DNA from: Intestinimonas aquisgranensis
GTDB lineage: Bacteria > Bacillota > Clostridia > Oscillospirales > Oscillospiraceae
Length of the DNA stretch: 64,000 nt
Reading direction: 5' to 3'
Assembly: GCA_020687605.1 (NCBI GenBank)
Contig: JAJEQY010000008.1
Span: 9,585-73,584 of the forward strand
Shown here: piece after piece, positions 1 through 8,155 of the stretch
How positions within the stretch are numbered: the stretch's first letter is position 1
How the letters are laid out: the number at the start of each line of letters is the position of its first letter
Position numbers and translations under genes: made by a program
Notes under the pieces: model-generated
Told to the model about the DNA's origin: nothing
The model's input: only the letters and a program-made list of their open reading frames with translations
Databases searched by the model: none

Positions 1-714
1 AAAGATCTGCTGGTTCAGCCCCTGGAGCGCCTGGGGCATCCGGCCGGTGCAGGGGAAAACCGCCCAGGTGTGTGCCGGGATGGTACGGGTGGTAAAACCG
101 TTTGGGATCTCCTTGGCGGGATCGTAATTGTCGGCGATGAGATATTCAAACTCATTTCCGCCCATGCTCTCGTCCAGGTTGATGCCGTACATGCCGCACA
201 CCACCTTGCCGCCTCCCGTTCCGAAGTGCTCCGCCCAGAACTGAGGGACCTGGGCCGCCGCGTCCTCATACTTAAAGGTCTTTGCCCGGCAGAGCACCGT
301 AAACGCCTCTTTTTTCATAATCTTGCAATCCATGTTTTGACCACCTTCCAATGTCACTTTGATCCGAAGCGGAGCAAAGGAACGGACCGCACCTCCGCTT
401 TTTCGCAGTGCGGCAGGTGTGAGACCATGAAATCGGGTAAAGGCTTTGGTGAAGCTGTCCGGCGAGTCGTAGCCAAATTCCAGCGCGATGTCGATGATCC
501 TCCGGTCCGTCATGAGGACCTCCAGCCCGGCGGCGGAGAGCCGGCGCTGGCGGATATAGTCGCCCACCGTCATGCCGCACAGCATGGCAAAGCCCTTCTG
601 AAAGTAAAAGGGGGATAAGGTCGCCTGCTGTGCGATTTCCCGGATGGTCAGCTCCTCCCGGAGATGCTGCTCGATATACTGGATCGCCTGATGAATGCTT
701 GTTACCCAATCCAT
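1..714 (-). CDS. AraC-family regulator with GyrI-like effector domain (C-terminus beyond window)
   Basis: The first ~105 residues hold two helix-turn-helix motifs of the AraC/XylS type (IREIAQQATLSPFYFQKGF and RRIIDIALEFGYDSPDSF). From about residue 120 the protein turns into a GyrI-like small-molecule-binding domain (FTVLCRAKTFKYED, then VPQFWAEHFG). The family binds a small ligand and activates nearby promoters. The start is the ATG at 714, because an in-frame TGA lies two codons upstream. 238 codons are visible and the frame is still open at the window edge, so the gene is cut by the window and not broken. The ligand cannot be told from sequence. Confidence 0.85.
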   Translation of the reverse strand, partial: MDWVTSIHQAIQYIEQHLREELTIREIAQQATLSPFYFQKGFAMLCGMTVGDYIRQRRLSAAGLEVLMTDRRIIDIALEFGYDSPDSFTKAFTRFHGLTPAALRKSGGAVRSFAPLRIKVTLEGGQNMDCKIMKKEAFTVLCRAKTFKYEDAAAQVPQFWAEHFGTGGGKVVCGMYGINLDESMGGNEFEYLIADNYDPAKEIPNGFTTRTIPAHTWAVFPCTGRMPQALQGLNQQIF

Positions 715-840
715 TGGTCACACCGTCCTTCTGTCCTTCAGAATATCGGAAAGGGACGGACTCTGCCCGATTTTCCGTGCTCATATTTGTCTGGTGGTAC
801 GAATCGCACTGTTCAGCAGTACACGCGTCCGAAATATGTC

Positions 841-1350
841 CTATGCTTTTTTCCGCGTCAGGAACACGCCAGCCAATGCCGCGATCAGGGCGAAGGGCGC
901 CAGACGGACAAAGGCCCATTCAAAGGCGTGGATAGCCACCCCCATGACGGCGGTCTCCGGGGCGCTGTAATCCCAGCCCAGGTAGGGGCTGTTCACCACC
1001 ACCAAAACTGCGGCAACGGCCAGAATGCCCACGCACACCGCGATGAGCCCCCAGTGGAGGGCCGAGCGCCGCAGGGCTTTTTTCCGGGCAAACTGCAGAT
1101 TGATGATCTCCAGCTTTTCCGAGAGGGCCTTGACCTCATCCGCCTCCGACTCTGTCACCGTCTCGCCCAGCAGGGTGCTGACGGGTGTTTCCAAAGCCTC
1201 CGACAGAGCAATGAGCAGATCGGAGTCCGGGACAGACAGACCCTGCTCCCATTTTGAGACGGTCTGCCGCACTACATTTACCTTGACCGCCAGCTCCTGC
1301 TGGGAAAGGCCCTTGGATTTCCGGATGGCTTTGATGTTTTCATTGAGCAT
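841..1350 (-). CDS. XRE-family HTH regulator with C-terminal membrane segments
   Basis: Residues 1-60 are a classic Cro/C1-type HTH (IRKSKGLSQQELAVKVNVVR, then TVSKWEQG). A short coiled stretch follows, then two hydrophobic segments at about residues 98-121 and 148-165, ending in a basic RKK tail. The protein is therefore a DNA-binding domain tethered to the membrane, a common Firmicute design, usually for local stress or antimicrobial responses. A good ribosome site (AAGGAG, about 7 bases before ATG) supports the start at 1350. It lies upstream of the AraC-like gene on the same strand but 120 bases away, so an operon is uncertain. Confidence 0.85.
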   Translation of the reverse strand: MLNENIKAIRKSKGLSQQELAVKVNVVRQTVSKWEQGLSVPDSDLLIALSEALETPVSTLLGETVTESEADEVKALSEKLEIINLQFARKKALRRSALHWGLIAVCVGILAVAAVLVVVNSPYLGWDYSAPETAVMGVAIHAFEWAFVRLAPFALIAALAGVFLTRKKA

Positions 1351-1421
1351 AGGGGCTCACTCCTTTCGCTCCTCATTGTAGGAAGAATGGCCCATTGCAG
1401 CAAGCAACGCAAAGTAACAGA

Positions 1422-1978
1422 CTACCCCTTCCTCGGTTTCTTGTTCAGTTTCAGGCTGATTTCTTGTTGGTCCGCCGACTGCTGGAGCAACTCCACAGCG
1501 GCGATGGCCCGCTCCCTCACGGATTGCTCAGCCAGTTCCGACCGGCTGGCCAGTAGGCCATCACGGAGCGCAGATCCTCCAGAGGAAGCAGGTAGACCGC
1601 AGTATTGAAAAGCACCTTGCGGCGGCCGTCATTGTAATGGGCCAGAAGTTTCTCCATAATCGCTCGCTTTTCCTCCAACCGGGCAAGGTAGGTTTCCAGC
1701 CCAATCTCCCAGGCCAGGGCGATGTCCTGCCGCCGGTTCCGGTGGGGCACAAAGGAGTCCCCGTCGTCGAAACCGTCGTAGCGGGAACAGGGGTACTTCG
1801 AGCACTCCCAGCAGAATTGCACGCCGCCGTGCTCCAGGGAGCACTTGGCGATGGCGCAGCTCTGATTGCCCGCCCCGCCGCCGCAGCCGTGACAGTAGCC
1901 ACCCAGGTGCATGGAGTACAGACAGCAGTTCAGCCCACAGAGGGAGAAACGGGTTTCTTCTCTGGTGAAGCCTTTCAT
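1422..1978 (-). pseudogene. DUF3795-like cysteine-rich protein, frameshifted
   Basis: The N-terminal 140 residues (CGLNCCLYSMHLGGYCHGCGGG, C-rich, then WECSKYPCSRYDGF) match the DUF3795 type, probably a small metal- or cluster-binding protein of unknown role. The first frame stops at 1517 after an odd tail. One base appears to be missing near 1553. Restoring it joins YLASRSELAEQS to a helix reading VRERAIAAVELLQQSADQQE and a basic tail, with a stop at 1422-1424. I therefore annotate the gene through both frames. Its ATG overlaps the stop of the upstream gene by the ATGA pattern. A sequencing error is the alternative to a real mutation. Confidence 0.6.
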
Positions 1979-2268
1979 GGTATCCTCCTTACCGGCTGCC
2001 GGATGACGGTTTTCGGTTTTTCCGGCTTAGTCCGCCGGGCGTCGCTCAAATAGATCTCGTGATGGAACCGGTACTGGCTGAAATCCAGCCCGTAACCCTG
2101 TCCTACGGCATACGCCTCCATGGCCGCTACGGTGGCAGGATCATCGTCATAGGGACCGATGTGCATACACTGGACGCACAGCCCCTCCTCCCAGGAGAAG
2201 AATTCCACCTTAACAGTTTTCAAAGATTGTGCGGCATGCTGATGGAGTAGCCCAGAAAAACACTCCAA
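1975..2268 (-). pseudogene. C-terminal fragment of a GyrI-like small-molecule-binding protein
   Basis: The 97 codons encode the last part of a GyrI-like domain protein: EGLCVQCMHIGPYDDDPATV, then the conserved HHEIYLSDARRTKPEK tail. Full-length relatives are around 200 residues, so the N-terminal half is missing. The leader before KVEFFSWEEG has no family resemblance and no convincing ribosome site. The break lies about 30 bases from the 3' end of the E2-E1-JAB gene, which suggests that insertion of that cassette removed the N-terminus. The stop overlaps the next gene's ATG. Confidence 0.6.
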
Positions 2269-2299
2269 AGTATCTCCGCCAATTTAGAATTTAGTCCGC

Positions 2300-4444
2300 T
2301 CATTCATCTATAAAGATACTAAAATTATCGGTGCCGAGAATCATCATACAACCTGGAAGACAATTCTCACGATTATAGCCGACAATTGCTTTATGCAACT
2401 TTACATCATCCGCACTTCTTTGAGTATTAACACTGGGATGGGAGTGCCACTCGCCAATATAAGTAAGATTATCTAAAGTTGTTTCATGAATATATTTAAG
2501 ACGCTCGGGCAGATTAGCGCAGCCTCTGATAAAAGAGGTTGGAGAGGAGATGCTATCTTCTGGTGCCCTCACTTGGTATACAACATAAATACGCTTTCTT
2601 GCGATATCATATGCTCCAATAAGAACGCCGCCAGTTTCGTTAGGTAAGGCTTTTTCTCGATCAGTGCGCATTTCACCAAGCAGCGATAGTGACAATTCTA
2701 TTTTCCAACCACCCTGTTCGTGTGTAATCCATTTGTCCGCCATGAAAGACTCTTTTTCAACAGAATCAGTGGCGTGGGTCCATATAATGATTTCACCATT
2801 AGTGTTGCTTGTATGCAATTTTATTGCTTTGCAACATAATGCCGCGCTTAGAGAAATATTATCCTGTGATATGCGGCTTGAAATGCTGCGGCATGTTCCG
2901 GAGTATACCATGGTTTCCGGTAATGACATGTGATCCGAATACTTTTCATTCTTCAACAGCTCCCGATAATACTGCATTTCCAGCAGATCCAACCGAGCTG
3001 ACCTGTCGACGCTTTCAAGCAGCATGATTGTTGCTGTCCCTTGGGGGTTCAAGAAACAGGAAATTCTTCGTGCATCGGATTGAACATCCAACGCAAGATG
3101 GCGCTCAACAGCAATGGACGCCGATGCATCCAATATGATATCTGATTGGCCAAATGCTACGATTACAGAGTTGTCTTTGCCAAAAACATCTGATGCAATA
3201 GCAACGAGGTCAGAATCAGACTGGATGTGGCTCGCAACTTTTTCCAATGACTTTACTTTTGAATAGCCGATATCGTTGCTTGTTAACACGTGCCGGGCGA
3301 TATTGTGCGGCCAGAAATAATCATGATCGATAATCGTCCATTTACCATACCCGGACCGCAAACAGTTGTTAAGGATATGCGATCCAATTGCACCCACGCC
3401 AACAAGCGAAAAATGTTTTTCTCCGTCAGCTTCATCAACCAGGTTTGCACACCTGCATTTGAGCTTTGATTGTGCCAGGTGAACAATAAACGGAGTAATG
3501 GCAATATTAGCGCCATTTCCACCCGTATGTTTACTGGGTTCCAGTTTACTTCCGTTTAAGGAGAGCCCATAATCAGTCAGTATATCTTTTAAGGACTTGT
3601 CAATAACAAAAGACCTCAGGTCAAATGTTTCAATAGGAGCCCTATCAGTCCGTTGCTTGGGAATGGCAATGTTTATCAAGACTTTACAAGCAAGCAATGA
3701 ATTCCTCTCTTGCCTAAAATACTTATTATATATTTTTGGAAATCTGACTATAGACAAAAGATCTGTCAACCAAGTTATAATGGTGTCATAGTTTTTGAAT
3801 GAACAGAGCAACTCCAACAATGTTTGGGGCATATTATGTATTAAGTTTGAAAAATCCGGAGGGACAGGAAGAGAGAATACTGCGAAGTAATTCCCGTCGC
3901 TGGATTGATACATCAGTTTTCCGAATTCACGATCCTCTACAATGTACTTGTCAAAATACGGTTTCCCCAACTGTCCGTTCCAAACAATGACGTTATTTAC
4001 ATACGGGAAAAATGGCTCTAACGGTTGGTCCGGACGATGAAGCTGATTCATGGAGGTTTTTCGGAACCAGTTTTCAATGCACGTCAACAAGAAACGCCCA
4101 TTTAGTTTATGCCGTATTTCATGATAACCCAAATCAGAGTAACACAAAGATTTCCGGACGTTATCCTCGTGGACGTTTAGGTGGGGAACAATCGGGAAAT
4201 CATCCCTAACAGTAACAATGGGAAGGGTCTCCTCATTACTGATATAGATTGTTATCGGTTCGATGTTCCGAACAGGAATCAATCGATACTGAGGCAAACC
4301 AACTACTTCAAAATCAAGTTCAAGTTCATCGCATTGGGAATCCGTATCATCATGGCTTCTTATGTTGTTTAGAGAAGCGCGAAAACGCCCGTGTTCTTCC
4401 ACGAGCGTCTTCACCTCCATTGTCAGATTGAAAAAGTCTCCCAT
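2300..4444 (-). CDS. Fused E2-like / E1 (ThiF) / JAB protein of a bacterial ubiquitin-like system
   Basis: This single 714-residue protein carries three ubiquitin-system modules. An E2-like domain is suggested by PHLN...KSLCYSD, with Cys101 as candidate catalytic residue. An E1/ThiF adenylation domain shows the nucleotide loop VGVGAIGSH (about 349) and DHDYFWPHNIARH (about 373-385), with a later Cys in SGTCRS. A C-terminal JAB/JAMM metalloprotease has NETGG and EWHSHP followed by SADD (about 665-680), the complete zinc motif. In CBASS-type immunity, E1-E2 (Cap2) and JAB (Cap3) are separate proteins that conjugate and deconjugate a partner C-terminus; here they are fused. Of two adjacent ATGs, 4444 lies six bases from GGGAGG. 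The gene overlaps or abuts the MBL gene's stop. No CD-NTase or free ubiquitin-like gene is present. GC is lower than in the flanks. Confidence 0.85.
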   Translation of the reverse strand: MGDFFNLTMEVKTLVEEHGRFRASLNNIRSHDDTDSQCDELELDFEVVGLPQYRLIPVRNIEPITIYISNEETLPIVTVRDDFPIVPHLNVHEDNVRKSLCYSDLGYHEIRHKLNGRFLLTCIENWFRKTSMNQLHRPDQPLEPFFPYVNNVIVWNGQLGKPYFDKYIVEDREFGKLMYQSSDGNYFAVFSLPVPPDFSNLIHNMPQTLLELLCSFKNYDTIITWLTDLLSIVRFPKIYNKYFRQERNSLLACKVLINIAIPKQRTDRAPIETFDLRSFVIDKSLKDILTDYGLSLNGSKLEPSKHTGGNGANIAITPFIVHLAQSKLKCRCANLVDEADGEKHFSLVGVGAIGSHILNNCLRSGYGKWTIIDHDYFWPHNIARHVLTSNDIGYSKVKSLEKVASHIQSDSDLVAIASDVFGKDNSVIVAFGQSDIILDASASIAVERHLALDVQSDARRISCFLNPQGTATIMLLESVDRSARLDLLEMQYYRELLKNEKYSDHMSLPETMVYSGTCRSISSRISQDNISLSAALCCKAIKLHTSNTNGEIIIWTHATDSVEKESFMADKWITHEQGGWKIELSLSLLGEMRTDREKALPNETGGVLIGAYDIARKRIYVVYQVRAPEDSISSPTSFIRGCANLPERLKYIHETTLDNLTYIGEWHSHPSVNTQRSADDVKLHKAIVGYNRENCLPGCMMILGTDNFSIFIDE

Positions 4445-4446
4445 CA

Positions 4447-5547
4447 TCAACCTCCCGCCCGCGGTGCAGGAGTATGAATAAATGCGGCATTGAGCTCTGT
4501 GTCTTCCCGTATGCCCGTGCAATCTATTTTGAAACGCAGGGGCTTTGGATTCGTTTTCCCTCTATACTCCGATGTTATAAGCAAGGTTTTGCTTGAACCG
4601 TCGGCGTTTTTGCAGTATTTCCTATACGCCTTTTTTGCCTGGGCATGGGGCGGCTGCGTATCACTGTCTCCGACATCAGAAAATGCGCGGCACGATGCCA
4701 CAAGGAATGCGTTCTCCTGGCCATATTCCTGAAGCAAACGCTTTATGTCTTCCGAAGGTTCTGTGATGTCTTCCCCCTTTTCATCAGAAAGCCCTGTATA
4801 GCTGCAGTGGTGCGGTATATCATATAGGTCCCACTTCAAATGATCAGCATTTCCCGAAAATTCGGAGCGCTCCACAATCTTGTCGAGCACATCATGCGGG
4901 GTGTCCCCTGTAATGAACAGATTCGTAGTTTGGTCTGCGTTTTCAAGCGCAATCTGGATTACGATAGATGGGTCATTGCGATTATCCGCATCCTCGGCAT
5001 CTTCAGAAAACGGGGCATGGACAAAGATAGAAATCTCGTCACCCAAATCATGCTGTGAACTATCCAGTAAAGTCCCGGCATGGATAATGGGATGGTCATT
5101 TTCATTGGTCGATAATTCATTCTTCTCCAGCCATGAGGTAAGGGATCCTGGGGCGGCGAAGATTTTTACTCCTTCCCCGCCGCATTCTTTAAGCCGGTAT
5201 CGCACCTCCTGCCGAATGACCCGTGCATCCTCGCATGGATTGACGTCCAAAAAGAATGCAGCGGATATCCACAGTTCCTTAATTTTGGCTCGCTCACCCG
5301 TTCGATATTTTATTGCATGGTCAAAATAGAAAAAGTCCGCCGCCCCCTTGACATGGTCATCATGCGGATGTGTAAACATTACGACATCAAACGTATCGAC
5401 GTTCTTCAGGGATTCTGTCAAATCTGTATATCTTGAATCGCTACTATGCATATTGGCATAGTCCATCAGCATCCGCTTTCCGTTGTTTAATTCGAGGAGG
5501 ACGCATTCTGCGTTGCCCTCTGGAAAAAATGTGATTGTCTGGCCCAT
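4447..5547 (-). CDS. Metallo-beta-lactamase-fold hydrolase of the E2-E1-JAB cassette
   Basis: The 366-residue protein has the MBL metal motif HPHDDH (H60, H62, D64, H65), a later GDT (second metal ligand region) and a PHHCSY histidine motif, in an arrangement like ComEC-type MBL hydrolases. The substrate is unknown; nucleotides or phosphodiesters are typical. I start at ATG 5547, behind AAGGAGTT, rather than at the ATG at 5601, which would overlap the patatin gene. The C-terminus ends PAPRAGG, and the codons for the last two glycines overlap the ribosome site of the downstream E2-E1-JAB gene (stop TGA shares a base with an ATG), so the two genes are translationally coupled. MBL genes are known neighbours of bacterial E1/E2/JAB genes. 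Confidence 0.85.
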   Translation of the reverse strand: MGQTITFFPEGNAECVLLELNNGKRMLMDYANMHSSDSRYTDLTESLKNVDTFDVVMFTHPHDDHVKGAADFFYFDHAIKYRTGERAKIKELWISAAFFLDVNPCEDARVIRQEVRYRLKECGGEGVKIFAAPGSLTSWLEKNELSTNENDHPIIHAGTLLDSSQHDLGDEISIFVHAPFSEDAEDADNRNDPSIVIQIALENADQTTNLFITGDTPHDVLDKIVERSEFSGNADHLKWDLYDIPHHCSYTGLSDEKGEDITEPSEDIKRLLQEYGQENAFLVASCRAFSDVGDSDTQPPHAQAKKAYRKYCKNADGSSKTLLITSEYRGKTNPKPLRFKIDCTGIREDTELNAAFIHTPAPRAGG

Positions 5548-5585
5548 AATAACTCCTTTTCTACAATAGATATCCTTGTCCAAGA

Positions 5586-6683
5586 TTATTTTTGATAGCA
5601 AAGATAAGTACAGTTTGCTACTTCGTATCCGTGACGCAGCAATAGGCGGTAATCGGATTCTTTGGGTTTCTGGAGGGTTGTTTTATAATTCATAGCTTTT
5701 TCTGAGTCTAAGGTAGACAGGCATTCCTGCACTAAATGCTTTCTCAAGTCATCTGGGCATTTGCTTGCCGAAGCAATTTTTTCCGCGCTGTTGCCTATTT
5801 TCAAGTACATTCCCTGGTTGGTCCGTATAATGAAATCCATCACCATGCGGTTCCGCAAGGATGTAACTTGGTCCATAGAAATATCTAACAAACGCTTCAG
5901 ATTAGAAAAGTTGAAACCCGCATGGCGTCTATAAGGACCAATTGACGCAGAGGCATTGCTGACAATCATGTAATCCACGCCGTCTTTCAACGTACCTGCA
6001 TTTTTCGGTTCAAATATTGACTCTATCCCCAAATTGTCGTAAACGCCGCCGTCCCATAAGTGGATGTTTTTTTCGGGGACAGAATAATCCACATCGGAAT
6101 ATTTTGGGGGACTCCACTGATATTTACTTGTGGGCAGGCAATAGGGGCCAATCAAAACAGGAAATCCGGCTGATGCAGCCATGACATGGGACAAAGGGAT
6201 ATCAGGATTCTCAACGTACCCAATTCTATAATCGCCCATATTTTCCTTGCAAAACCGGAAGCGCTTTCCTGTTTCGTAAGTAGTGCAGTTGGTATACCAG
6301 ACAACATCCCCCAAGAGATCGGCCAAGGACCCGTGAATCCCCCATTGGCGCTCCAACTGTTTCGCAATGACGTTAGGCTTTTTGTTCCAGTAGTATGGAG
6401 AACAGATGAGTCGCAACACGGCAGATGTTTGTATGTCGTTGGTCAATATGACTCTCTCAATCGAGGGCAAGACGGTGGAAAGAAATGTCTCACTTGATGG
6501 CCATGTCAAATCATTATGAGCATAAATCAAGCCGACACAGAGGCTGGCACCAGAAACAGAGGATACACGCCTTACTTCTTCCAAAAGTTTATTTTCAGCT
6601 AACCATTTAAAAAGTCCAAGATGAAAAATCGTAGCTCTAATGCCTCCGCCCGATAAGGCAATACCAATATTTCGCAATTCCAT
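5586..6683 (-). CDS. Patatin-like phospholipase
   Basis: The 365-residue protein has the patatin signature: the oxyanion loop SGGGIRA (residues 11-17), the nucleophile in SSVSGAS (Ser44) and the catalytic aspartate in WDGGVYDNLG (about 211). Patatins hydrolyse phospholipid acyl chains; in CBASS the patatin effector CapV degrades the host membrane once activated. Here it is the first gene of a three-gene minus-strand unit with the MBL and E2-E1-JAB genes (38-base gap to the MBL start), so I infer it is the toxic effector. The nucleophile elbow is S-V-S-G-A rather than G-x-S-x-G, a variation that is tolerated in some patatins. No membrane segment or signal peptide is evident. Confidence 0.88.
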   Translation of the reverse strand: MELRNIGIALSGGGIRATIFHLGLFKWLAENKLLEEVRRVSSVSGASLCVGLIYAHNDLTWPSSETFLSTVLPSIERVILTNDIQTSAVLRLICSPYYWNKKPNVIAKQLERQWGIHGSLADLLGDVVWYTNCTTYETGKRFRFCKENMGDYRIGYVENPDIPLSHVMAASAGFPVLIGPYCLPTSKYQWSPPKYSDVDYSVPEKNIHLWDGGVYDNLGIESIFEPKNAGTLKDGVDYMIVSNASASIGPYRRHAGFNFSNLKRLLDISMDQVTSLRNRMVMDFIIRTNQGMYLKIGNSAEKIASASKCPDDLRKHLVQECLSTLDSEKAMNYKTTLQKPKESDYRLLLRHGYEVANCTYLCYQK

Positions 6684-6743
6684 AGTTATGCTTTAATCCT
6701 CTACATGTAGTATAAGATGCGAATGCTTTCTCAAATTATATAC

Positions 6744-6772
6744 ATTATATCAAGAAATTGATGTAGCTGCAA
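6744..6772 (-). promoter_or_regulatory. Candidate sigma-A promoter of the patatin/MBL/E2-E1-JAB unit
   Basis: On the minus strand TTGCAG (6772-6767) and TATAAT (6749-6744) are separated by exactly 17 bases in an AT-rich stretch. Transcription would start near 6737, about 53 bases before the patatin ATG. No other equally good promoter was seen inside the three-gene unit. Confidence 0.5.
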
Positions 6773-7088
6773 TTACAGTTCGGGGAATTATTCCATCTGT
6801 ATAAACAATTTAATAATCTGATGTGGAATTCTAATAGTTGATTTGAGGAAAGTTTTCGCTTGATTTATTACGCTTGATTTATTACATCTTCCATTGTGGG
6901 AACCAATATTTACGCTATGGAAACGATAGAACATCAAGGGATTAGGGTCAACTGAACAGTATTCAATGTGGCATTAAGTTCACCGGCGGGAACATCGGGT
7001 ATAGTGATGACATCTATACCTTCCCCTACTTCTGCGTTTTCCTGCTGAAACGCTATTTGGCTGGAGCCAATATCTGATTCCGAATCGG

Positions 7089-7121
7089 ATTCTTGTCATG
7101 TGATGAGCATATGACAAGAAT
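7089..7121. repeat. 11-bp inverted repeat in the 6.7-7.4 kb gap
   Basis: ATTCTTGTCAT (7089-7099) and its exact complement (7111-7121) flank an 11-base spacer. No T tract follows, so it is more like an operator or recombination scar than a terminator. The surrounding 6773-7364 stretch is AT-rich and holds no convincing gene apart from the small DUF1801-like relic at 7132-7251. Confidence 0.45.
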
Positions 7122-7131
7122 GACAAGAAAG

Positions 7132-7251
7132 TCAACAAGCGGCATCGTCGGGAGCGGTCATTCTTCCGCAAACATTCCATTTTTCCATCAGCCACATAGG
7201 CATAGAGAAGGAGATCTTATTGGTTTCTTTGGTATCCATGTTGATCACCAT
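7132..7251 (-). pseudogene. Relic of a DUF1801-like protein
   Basis: A 39-codon open frame (ATG 7251 to TGA 7132) contains NKISFSMPMWLMEKWNV. This closely matches PKISFSMPMWLLGKKMY in the intact DUF1801-like gene at 7761-8138, but everything before and after it is unrelated. It is most simply the remains of a second copy, left beside the cassette insertion. Confidence 0.35.
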
Positions 7252-7364
7252 CTTGCCCAAATTTTACCACGGAGGGAACAAAAAGCAAAGTAACTGGCTG
7301 TTGCCTCAATTCTGCTTTGCGCTCGCATTAGGCGTATCAGTATTTAACAAGCTATAAACAAAGA

Positions 7365-7405
7365 ATAGCGCCCGCTGAACATCTACGGATTTCAGCGGGC
7401 GCTAT
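7365..7405. terminator. Bidirectional intrinsic terminator
   Basis: A perfect 15-bp stem (arms 7365-7379 and 7391-7405, core AGCGCCCGCTGAA) has an 11-base loop. It is followed by TTCTTTT on the plus strand and TTCTTTGTTT on the minus strand. It ends the minus-strand GNAT-DUF1801-DUF3795 unit. Confidence 0.75.
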
Positions 7406-7410
7406 TTCTT

Positions 7411-7764
7411 TTAGGTATCCTGTTCGGGGTACTTGCCATAAGCGCCTGTCCAGTGCTCCGCCGCTTTCAGGAAGGCGGCGTGGCCGTGGGCGCGGATGTA
7501 CTCCAGCGCCTGTTTGTACTTGCCATATTTGTAGCCGGGGTGGTTGAGAAAGGACTGGATGATCTCACAGCGGTCATATTTCTCGCAGTCCCCGCAGGTG
7601 ATGCAGCCTCTGGATAGGCAGCACTTCTTCATCTTGCACTTTGCCCGGCTCAAATCCCGGGAGCCGTCCAGGTATCCCGTCTTGCAGCCCTTGCAGGTCT
7701 TCCGATACTCCCGGCAGGTGCCGCAGTAGGCGCCGCAGCAGCCGATCTCCTCAGTGCCGCTCAT
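7411..7764 (-). CDS. DUF3795-like cysteine-rich protein
   Basis: This 117-residue protein has paired cysteines throughout (CCGAYCGTCREYRKTCKGC, KKCCLSRGCITCGDCEKYDRC), the DUF3795 pattern, which suggests a bound metal or iron-sulfur centre. No enzymatic role is known for the family. Its ATG overlaps the stop of the DUF1801-like gene (ATGA), so the two are translationally coupled. It is a distant relative of the frameshifted gene at 1422-1978. Confidence 0.75.
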   Translation of the reverse strand: MSGTEEIGCCGAYCGTCREYRKTCKGCKTGYLDGSRDLSRAKCKMKKCCLSRGCITCGDCEKYDRCEIIQSFLNHPGYKYGKYKQALEYIRAHGHAAFLKAAEHWTGAYGKYPEQDT

Positions 7765-8138
7765 CGGGGCGCACTCCCTTCCCGGCGATAGAACTTCAGG
7801 AAATCACCGATGCGCTCTTCCACCGCGCGGAGGGACGCCTCATCGCCGTATTTGATATTGATGCACCGTTTTCCCTTTTTGCAGGCGGGCAAACTCTCAG
7901 ACAAGCGGTTCAGAAACTCTTCGTCGGAAAAATGAATGGAGAAGTGGCTTTTCGCGGCGGAAACTGCCACATATCCCTCGTACATCTTTTTCCCCAGCAG
8001 CCACATTGGCATGGAGAAAGAGATTTTGGGGATCAACTGCGGATATTCCGCACTCATAAAGTCAATGAATGCGCTGACATGCCGCCGCTGCTCTTTGTTC
8101 AGCGATGCCATATACTCGGAAACAGATGCTGCGCCCAT
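7761..8138 (-). CDS. DUF1801 / YdhG-like protein
   Basis: This ~125-residue protein is of the DUF1801 (SufE-NifU-type 'iron chaperone-like') fold. It shows the conserved IPKISFSMPMWLLGKKMYEGY segment and the SLPACKKGKRCINIKYGD end. Its function in bacteria is not firmly known. ATG 8138 is preferred over the ATG at 8180 because GGAGGGA sits just before it and the longer form would run into the acetyltransferase gene. Confidence 0.8.
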   Translation of the reverse strand: MGAASVSEYMASLNKEQRRHVSAFIDFMSAEYPQLIPKISFSMPMWLLGKKMYEGYVAVSAAKSHFSIHFSDEEFLNRLSESLPACKKGKRCINIKYGDEASLRAVEERIGDFLKFYRREGSAPR

Positions 8139-8155
8139 ATCGTCCCTCCAACTGC

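Noticed and set aside
272..919. 215-aa minus-strand frame over the AraC-like gene
   Set aside because: It is an antisense-phase shadow: the AraC/GyrI homology lies in another minus-strand frame that begins at 714.
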